DNA of 64,000 bases, from NCBI RefSeq assembly GCF_963576675.1, contig NC_088912.1:99849895-99913894 (forward strand), given 5' to 3'. The DNA is from Euphorbia lathyris (taxonomy: Eukaryota > Streptophyta > Magnoliopsida > Malpighiales > Euphorbiaceae). Under the pieces are notes generated by a model, which was not told the DNA's origin, made no database searches, and was given only the letters and a program-made list of their open reading frames with translations. The number at the start of each line of letters is the position of its first letter. The first letter of the stretch is position 1. Shown here piece by piece: positions 57,404 through 64,000 of the stretch. A program made the position numbers and the translations under genes.

Positions 57404-59067
57404 CAAATAGGTCCGCCCTTTTGCATTAACACTGCACCAATACCCATTCCACTGGCATCACACTCCAATATGAAAGGCTGAGAAAAATTAGGCATAGCTA
57501 AAACCGGTGCTTGTGTCATGACTTGTTTGAGCTGTAAAATTGCCGCTTGAGCCTCATCATTCCAAGCAAACCTATCCTTCTTCAAGAACTCAGTCAAGGG
57601 TTTACTAAGAAGGCCATACCCCTTAATGAACCTTCTGTAATATCCTGTCAGCCCAAGGAAACCCCTCAATCTTTTTAGAGTAGTAGGAACATGCCACTCT
57701 ATCATGGCTGCAATCTTATTAGGATCTGTAGCAACACCCTCCGATGATATTACATGGCCCAAATAAGTGACAAAGGACACAACAACATCACATTTAGAAC
57801 CCTTAGCATACAACTGGTGATTGGAAAGGATTTGAAAAACTAAATCCAAACGTTTCAGATGAGTAAACTCAGAATCACTATAAATGAGAATATCATCAAA
57901 AAACACCAGCACAAAATTTCTAAGATAGGGTTGAAAAACTGTGTTCATCAAGGACTGAAATGTAGCAGGAGCATTTGTCAATCCAAATGGCATTACCAAG
58001 AACTCATAGTGACCAGAATGAGTCTTGAATGCAGTTTTAGGAATATCCACTTCCTTCATTCTTATCTGGTGATATCCAGACCTAAGATCAAGCTTAGTGA
58101 AAACCTTTGCTCCTTGTAACTCATCAATGAGTTCCTGAATAACAGGAATTGGAAACTTGTCCTTAAAAGTGACCTTATTAAGCTCCCTAAAATCAACACA
58201 AAATTGCCAGGTTCCCTCCTTTTTAACTAGGAGAACATGAGAGGCATAGGGACTGGTGCTAGGTTGTATAATTCCATTATCCAGCATTTCAACTACTAGT
58301 TTCTCTATTTCATTTTTCTGATGAAAAGAGTAGCGATAGGGTCTGACATTAACAGGTTCATCTGGTTTAAGAGGAATAGCATGATCATGGCTCCTTTTAG
58401 GAGGTAAAGAGGTAAGAGGAACAAAAATGTGCTGATATTTAGTTAATAAGGGTAGATAAGCAAGAGGTGCCTTAGGTACATGCTCATGAAGGTTAATTGA
58501 TTCATCAAAAGGTTGCTCCTGAACTGATATAAGAAACAGTGTTGAAGAAACTCCTTTCCACCCCTTAGAAATCATTTTACCCATAGATTTCAGAGCAATC
58601 TGCTCCAGCTTAATTTCCTTATCTTCCATTCCTTTAAGTTCAACAGCCTTGCCAGCCTTATGTACTACTAACATGTTTTTGTCAAAATCAAAAGTAACAA
58701 AAGTATGCATACGCATCCAATTAGCCCCTAAAATCAGATCATAGTCTCCCAATTCTAAGACTCTGAAATGAAAAGCAAACCTGGTTTGATTCATGGACCA
58801 TGCACAATCATTACACTTAGACTGAACCACCAATTGCCTACCATCCGCCACTGTTACTGTCGCCGGCTTAACCCGTACAAGAGGAAGCTTCGTATAATCT
58901 GCAAAATTAGAATCCATAAAGATGTGGGTACTGCCACTATCTATTAAGATCTGAATAGGTCGCTTCTGCAATATGCCTTTCAATTTAAGAGTACCACTGG
59001 TCACTCCCCCTTCTAAAGCATGAATGGACAGTGAAATCTGCTCTAGTGGAACTTGTTCTACCTCTTC
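57391..59067 (-). pseudogene. RE-A protease and reverse transcriptase
   Basis: Same frame as gag after a stop at 59068. Aspartic protease motif LIDSGSTHIFMD near 58940. RT begins after PLKPDEPVNVRPYRY, with YRELNK-type sequence FRELNKVTFKDKFPIP, KLDLRSGYHQIRM, MPFGLTNAPATFQ and the catalytic FFDD at 57888-57905 (VFFDDILIYS). RNase H begins with LECDASGMGIGAVL. It ends by frameshift in the 57397-57403 T run. Confidence 0.9.
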
Positions 59068-60300
59068 TTAAATTATTTCCTCACAACCTTGTTCTGGCTC
59101 CTCCAGATCTTCCTCCAAACTGTCCTTAGTGTTGATCATGTTCAATTTCTTAGTAGTACAGACATGACCAGGAAAATACTTATCATTGCATTTCCAACAA
59201 ACACCTGGTGTGCGTTTGACATAAGAATTTGTATTACTAGTATGAGGATGGCTATCAGCTTGTTTCTGGTTAAAAGTGTTCGTGATTGGTGGTTTGGTAT
59301 TGGAAGAATTCCATGGCATTGAAGGAGGCCGAAAAGTAGGCTTAGGTTTAATAGCTTCTAATATAGCATTGAACTGATTCTCCTGGAACTTAGCTTGTTT
59401 AATAGCAGTATAAAGATCATCAGGTTGAAAAGATCTTACCGCAGAACGTAATTCTGGTTTAAGTCCAGCAATAAAACTGTTTTTGTAAAACGCATAATTG
59501 ATAATTGGATATAACTTCTCCAATCGAAGCTTAACTTCTTCGAATTTATCTTGAAAGGCGTCTACAGTTGTAGTTTGCCTGAGTTGTGTTAACTGCTCCA
59601 CCGCATCTTGAATTGTAGTATCTGGAAATCGTTTCGCCAATTCCTCTACAAATCCAGGCCAAGTAATCCAGGAATTCAGAGGACTCCAATTACGGAACCA
59701 TTTCTTGGCTCTACCTTGCAAAAATAAGCCGACAAGATCTACCTTCCGATCCTTCTGCACTTCAAAAATTTGGAAGTATTAACATTTGCCAATCCAAACT
59801 TCAACATCAAATCCATTGAACGATGACAATTCACACTTCGGTAGTAATTTGTTGAAATAAGCAGATTTAGAATTATTCTGATCAGAATTTTGAAAATTGA
59901 TTGGAGCGCTACCGAGAATTCCTTTACCAAAATTTGATGTAGAAACATGAGAAGGAGAAGGTATGGATTCAAGATTAGGTTGAATAATTTCAAGATTCGG
60001 TTGAACTATTTTGGTTAAAGTAGCCAAAGAATTCTGGAAAAGTTCCTCCAAGGCCTTATGAGATTTGATCTGATCTTAACGGACCTGGTGTTGATCGCGC
60101 ATTAGAATCTCTGTTCTCACTTGCTGAGCCAACTGAATGTCATGGAGTCGAGTCTGTAAATTCTCCAATTTCTCCGCCGTCGCTTCCGACTTCTCCAAGA
60201 ATTTAGTTGTTAATTCCTTGAGTTGAGTTTCCAATTGATCCATTGCCGCCATTGTCTGTATAGTTGCTGCTCTGGTTTTCTGGTATTGTTTTTTAACCAC
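59068..60300 (-). pseudogene. RE-A gag with in-frame stops
   Basis: N-terminal coiled coil (QLETQLKELTTKFLEKSEAT), a stop at 60076, then FQNSLATLTKI. A stop at 59779 lies inside the usual KC-Y-FQIFEV phrase before capsid. Capsid: VDLVGLFLQGRAKKWFRNW, then DAFQDKFEEVKLRLEKLYP. A C-terminal zinc knuckle CWKCNDKYFPGHVC is at about 59160-59200. It ends at 59068. Confidence 0.85.
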
Positions 60301-60322
60301 TCACGACAAGAGAATTTTGAAT

Positions 60323-60333
60323 CTCTGATACCA
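60323..60333 (-). other. RE-A primer-binding site
   Basis: TGGTATCAGAG on the minus strand, one base from the 5' LTR. Matches initiator-Met tRNA. Confidence 0.8.
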
Positions 60334-60334
60334 A

Positions 60335-60598
60335 TGTTACAACCTAGGGTTTTGAGAACAGAATTTAAGAAGGAGAAGAAGAAAATTGAGAGAATAGAAG
60401 TTTGTATTAATTCTTTTCATAAAATGCTAATACAGAAAAATGACCTTTATATAGGAGCATAATTGCTCAGGTTACTTAACAACTAAGGAATTGACTAATG
60501 CTTAACAACTAAGGAATTGACCAATACTTAACAACTAAGACACTGACCCATAACAGAATAGCTACTTTCCCACCTTATTCCTCCTTTGGTATGTAACA
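60335..60598 (-). repeat. RE-A 5' LTR
   Basis: 264 bp, same ends as the 23025-23259 copy, with CTTAACAACTAAG units expanded to three near 60475-60540. Confidence 0.9.
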
Positions 60599-60618
60599 TT
60601 GGTCACACGACAACAATG
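60599..60618 (-). mobile_element. Au-type SINE, 5' part
   Basis: Minus strand ATTGTTGTCGTGTGACCAA joins directly to GAGGTCACGGG at 23019 when RE-A and one TSD are removed, restoring the tRNA-like head. Confidence 0.7.
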
Positions 60619-60800
60619 TAGCCTAATATTTATATTTAATTAAATGTAGTCTAAATTTTGGAGTCTTTATAATTTTATGCCCGAGTGCCCCCTATCAAAG
60701 GGATGACAGTGTATAAGGGAAAGATGTTGATCTGCTATGAAATATTCCGTACAAAATAACAAAATCCCGTAACAGATGATAGTCAACTACAGATTTCCTA

Positions 60801-60991
60801 CAACAACAACAACAAATCCTTAGTCCCGAAATGATTCGGGGTCGGCTAACATGAACCATATATTTTGGTTAATGTCATAAGATGTGGCTAAGTTTTACGC
60901 TGGCCGTCACAAACCTACCGCAACCCTCCTCCTTTGTCCGGGCTTGGGACCGGCTGTAAATGCCACCAAGTGACCCTCACGGGCGGAGTTA
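60801..60991 (-). mobile_element. SINE with TTG tail and 16-bp TSD
   Basis: AACTACAGATTTCCTA flanks it at 60785-60800 and 60992-61007. On the minus strand it starts near CCGCCCGTGAGGGTC, has GTCCCAAGCCCGG and CATGTTAGCCGACCCCGAA, and ends in TTG repeats (CAACAACAACAACAA on +). TTG tails are typical of the TS-like plant SINEs. It lies about 140 bp 3' of the TraB gene. Confidence 0.85.
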
Positions 60992-61132
60992 AACTACAGA
61001 TTTCCTAAAAAAAAAAATATGTAGCGGAAAGGGTCATAGGAGAAGTTTATTATTATTTGTTCAAAGGTTTAACAAATGATTGCTCTTGCTGTGTATATGA
61101 CTAGAAATAGCAAGTATTGGTTATACCTATTT

Positions 61133-63992
61133 CTAGCATCTAAAATAAATGTAGGAGACAATCGCTGTGGCAGCCATAGTAACACCGAGTAACTTGGCAA
61201 CACGGAGTAACACGAGGGGTGAAGCACCACCTTCCAAATCCGATGGAATTTGATGAAGCTCCCTCAGCTGCTTTTCCTGTTGAAAATGGAGGACTAACTT
61301 GAACAAACTCTATTTTTATTATTAAACCATTTTTACACAAAGTATTTCATCTCAACTCTTAAGTTTTGTGTTTCTTACGCACACAACCCTAATGGCCAAA
61401 GACCTATTTATAAATGACAAAATCATGTATTACTTAGAAAGCAATTGTTCACCAACCTCAATAGGCTGTTTCCAGTAATTAATTCCCTGCAAATGCCCCT
61501 TCCCAACAACTGCAACCACTGAACTATGTTCACGAGCAACTTTCAGTAGATTGAAATGGGTTTAGCAGGATTGTTGCAGTTAAAAAGTTGCAAACTACAG
61601 CTAAAATATGGTTTGCAATTTTGAGTGGGTACAGCCCCCATTTGGCATATCACCAGAAAACCCTATGTTTGTTTCATGCAATGAACTGTCATACATAATA
61701 ACACCATTTCTCTGCTGACTATATGAACCCAACATAACAACTGAATCATCTTCATTTATTTACCTACCACAAGTAATCTAGAACAGAACAAGCTCCTTCA
61801 CGGACATCAAAATACAGAGGTTTTTTTTTTTATCAAATGCCGTTATGTCTTGCATGCTATAACCTTATGCAGGATTGGACGGAAAAAGTACTCTCATACC
61901 TCCTGCTCAGTCATCATAACTCACTTGTCCGATCTAATTTGTGAGAGGTAGGAAGTTACACAGCTATGTTTGAACTAAACACAAATCACAAACGAAACAA
62001 ATAGGCAAAGCACGCACTACAATTAATGGCAAATCTAGCACCCTACTTCTAATTGCCTCATTCCTATACCTTATTCTTCAGATCCAAAAGGAAAGAGATG
62101 GGAAGTTGCAAAACAAAATGAAAATGTTGGGAATGCAATACTGACTGGTCTCGCTCATGCACAATGATCTCGTACGTGCAATCGTGCAAAAGAGGATTCA
62201 CTTGAAATCGTTTAAGGCAGATGAACTTTAACTTAAGCCAAAGATGCATTCTCGCCCATGCCCTCCAATATGTAATCTGTTTCAGTCAACACCAATTAAA
62301 TTTTTATTATTAAATTAATCAAATTCATAAAAATGTGAGAACTAAATATAAAACGATTTATCTATCACATCTTAGTGATAATTTCCAGCACCATAGCTGC
62401 TACTAATAAATGGTGAAAGAAATTCATAGATTAGGACAGTATTATTCTTTTCTTATTTCCATCCCCCCTTTTCATGTTTTTCTTCAACTCAAATCTTTTC
62501 AGGATATTACTGGATATTAGTGATTGTTCCTTCCACATAGTATTTAACCAATTTTTCCATTACAATCTCATGATCAACCTTCATGGAGGTTGTATTCAGT
62601 TCTCTCTCAAAGAGATGGAACATGGATAGCAATATAATGAACATTTTTTTATAGGAGTTTTTAATGAGTTAAGCTGATAAAAGTGTTTAGGTATGATCAA
62701 ATTGCTTCATTTTGAGTAAACTTGAGCTAAATTGCACTTTCATAGAGTTCAAACAAATTTCTTCAAGCAAAGATTGACAAACTTAATGAAGCCTGAACCT
62801 TTTTTATAACAACTTAAAGTCTTGATAATAGTATTGACATTTTATCTAATGTATAGAAGAAGGCAGTTCTAGCTAAAAATCAACAATAGCATCTTACGTC
62901 GTAAGGCCGATCACCTAAGACAACTTTGCCACCATATGCTCTTGCTTCTTCAAAAGCCACACGAAATTCAGAATGCCTATACTCCTTAACATCCTATAAA
63001 TGTCAAATATCATGCATTAGATACTTTCAGAATATATCAAATGAATTAAATCTTAGTTTCATTGACGAATATAAACAATGATACGTAAGAAAAAACCGAA
63101 ATGACAATAAAGATAACCATGTTTCCCATAGTCCGCACCTGCTCAATTAAAATTGCACATATAAGAAAGTGAAAACCTGAAAGTAAAAGTTAAAAAATAT
63201 CTTTGTTGTACAATGATTAAATGACTACATTACTTGACAGCGAGTAAGTTTAAAGGTTCTTCAAAATAAGAAATGAGACAGACCGACAAATCTTGAGAAG
63301 TAAACTCATCCTTCCGCCTATCACATGACTCAAGAAAGACAACCTATAGCCAAGAGACAGTAATAAATGAAAAAGTTGTTTACATGAGATAAGTAGAAAG
63401 AAAATACAGAATCTCAAAATGAAATCACCTGAGGTTTCAAGAATTGTATTACAGCTTTAACTTCTTTACATGATTCCTGCAATAGGTTTCAAGAATTGTA
63501 TTACATTATACCAAATTAACCAGACTACAAGTAATGGGAAAAGTTCTATTTTGTAATTTCAAAATTGGAACAGACCAGGGCAATCAACACATACATAAAG
63601 CGTCAAAATACACCATATTTCCTTTGGTTTTCTCAGCATTCAAAAAAGAAAGATCAATTCACCTGCGAATCATGATAGGTGCCAATCAAATACACATCGC
63701 ACGACCCACCCTTAACAGTTGACTTGCACGTCAGAACCACCACGTTTCTCGAAAGTTCCTCCGGCAGCTCCCTCCTGTGCGGAGGGTTAAGTTTTTTCCT
63801 ATGCTCCTTGCGCCGATTGAAGGAATTGGTTGCAAATGAGCCGATTTCGAACAATCTTGGAGATGACAACAGAATGTGGGTACGGGTGAGGGTCTTTTGA
63901 GGGTGGGAGGAACCAAATCCGACGGTTCCAGCAAAGAACCGGTGTAACTCCGGCGAATTCAATCGTGTGACAAGCCGAGTCGACCGATTCAT
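61133..63992 (-). CDS. TraB-family protein, multi-exon (possibly degenerate in the middle)
   Basis: Exons on minus: 63663-63992 (MNRSTRLVTRLNSPELHRFF to GGSCDVYLIGTYHDSQ), 63429-63476 (ESCKEVKAVIQFLKPQ), 63284-63343 (VVFLESCDRRKDEF), 62898-62993 (SEFRVAFEEARAYGGKVVLG), exon 5 from 62276 (ITYWRAWARMHLWLK, later IIVHERDQ), about 61457-61539 (EHSSVVAVVGKGHLQGI) and 61133-61267, which ends in a hydrophobic tail (LLGVTMAATAIVSYIYF) and TAG. The first four introns are GT-AG and phase 0. The order is that of TraB/PrgY-type proteins, which in plants include a tail-anchored outer-mitochondrial protein that tethers ER to mitochondria. Exon 5 lacks the usual segment between the WARM and HERD motifs, and its right border and the phase into exon 6 do not fit simply. 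It may be a shortened paralogue or a decaying gene. ATG 63992 is eight bases from the window edge. Confidence 0.75.
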
Positions 63993-64000
63993 ACCTAGGG

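Larger units (their letters stand above)
23025..60598 (-). mobile_element. RE-A: Reina-like Ty3/gypsy chromovirus, split by RE-B
   Basis: The TSD TTGGT is at 23020-23024 and 60599-60603. LTRs are at 23025-23259 and 60335-60598. Removing RE-B leaves about 5.2 kb, and short LTRs, an initiator-Met primer site and a chromodomain fit the Reina lineage. Order on the minus strand: gag, protease, RT, RNase H, integrase, chromodomain. Several in-frame stops and one T-run frameshift show decay. It hosts the 32.4-kb RE-B insertion inside integrase. Confidence 0.9.

Overview
This is nuclear DNA from a flowering plant, most likely a eudicot. It is AT-rich and intron-bearing, with plant-specific gene families (organellar mTERF, PPR, VAMP72 and TraB-type genes or fragments) and every major class of plant transposon. 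Only two host genes look substantially present: an intronless mTERF gene near the left end (2951-4120, +) and a multi-exon TraB-family gene at the right end (61133-63992, -). Nearly everything between them is mobile DNA, much of it inserted into other mobile DNA.

Left flank (1-11170): the mTERF gene, several fold-back MITE-like repeats, a 5'-truncated LINE with a 14-bp target-site duplication (TSD), a Ty1-copia RNase H relic, and two miniature LTR elements (TRIMs). The first TRIM has TSD ACTTT and is split by a retroposon. The second has three LTRs and TSD GTTAT. At 11171-14415 lies a Pack-MULE-like element: arms of about 160 bp enclose a TraB exon-1 fragment, a LINE relic and a PPR fragment. 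At 14633-22508 I infer a Helitron. It carries VAMP72 exons, a hAT-type MITE and a Mutator-like element at about 18509-22084 that holds a complete six-exon plant mobile domain (PMD) gene.

Core (22876-60618): a nest resolved by TSDs. An Au-type SINE (-) is split by RE-A, a Reina-like Ty3/gypsy chromovirus (-, 23025-60598, TSD TTGGT). RE-A's integrase is split by RE-B, a large Tat/Ogre-like element (+, 24375-56736, LTRs of about 3.0 kb, TSD CCTGG). RE-B's gag is split twice, by a 1.6-kb solo LTR (31036-32636, TSD GTGGT) and by RE-C, a nearly intact 14-kb Athila-type element (32977-46957, TSD TGTAT).

The most unusual object is RE-B. Its gag reading frame, followed across the two insertions, shows four successive capsid-like units and then a protease. 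Reverse transcriptase, RNase H and nearly all of integrase are missing, so it must have depended on a partner. On its opposite strand is a decayed multi-exon PMD gene with its own TATA box, next to a 39-bp tandem array. PMD genes therefore occur twice here, in a DNA transposon and in a retrotransposon. RE-C carries two related ORFs side by side in the envelope-like position. Four otherwise unrelated elements (the PMD-MULE, RE-B, RE-C and the solo LTR) each carry blocks of GC-rich palindromes in otherwise AT-rich DNA.

All calls come from reading the sequence by eye. Similarities are from recognition of family motifs, not searches, and percentages are rough.
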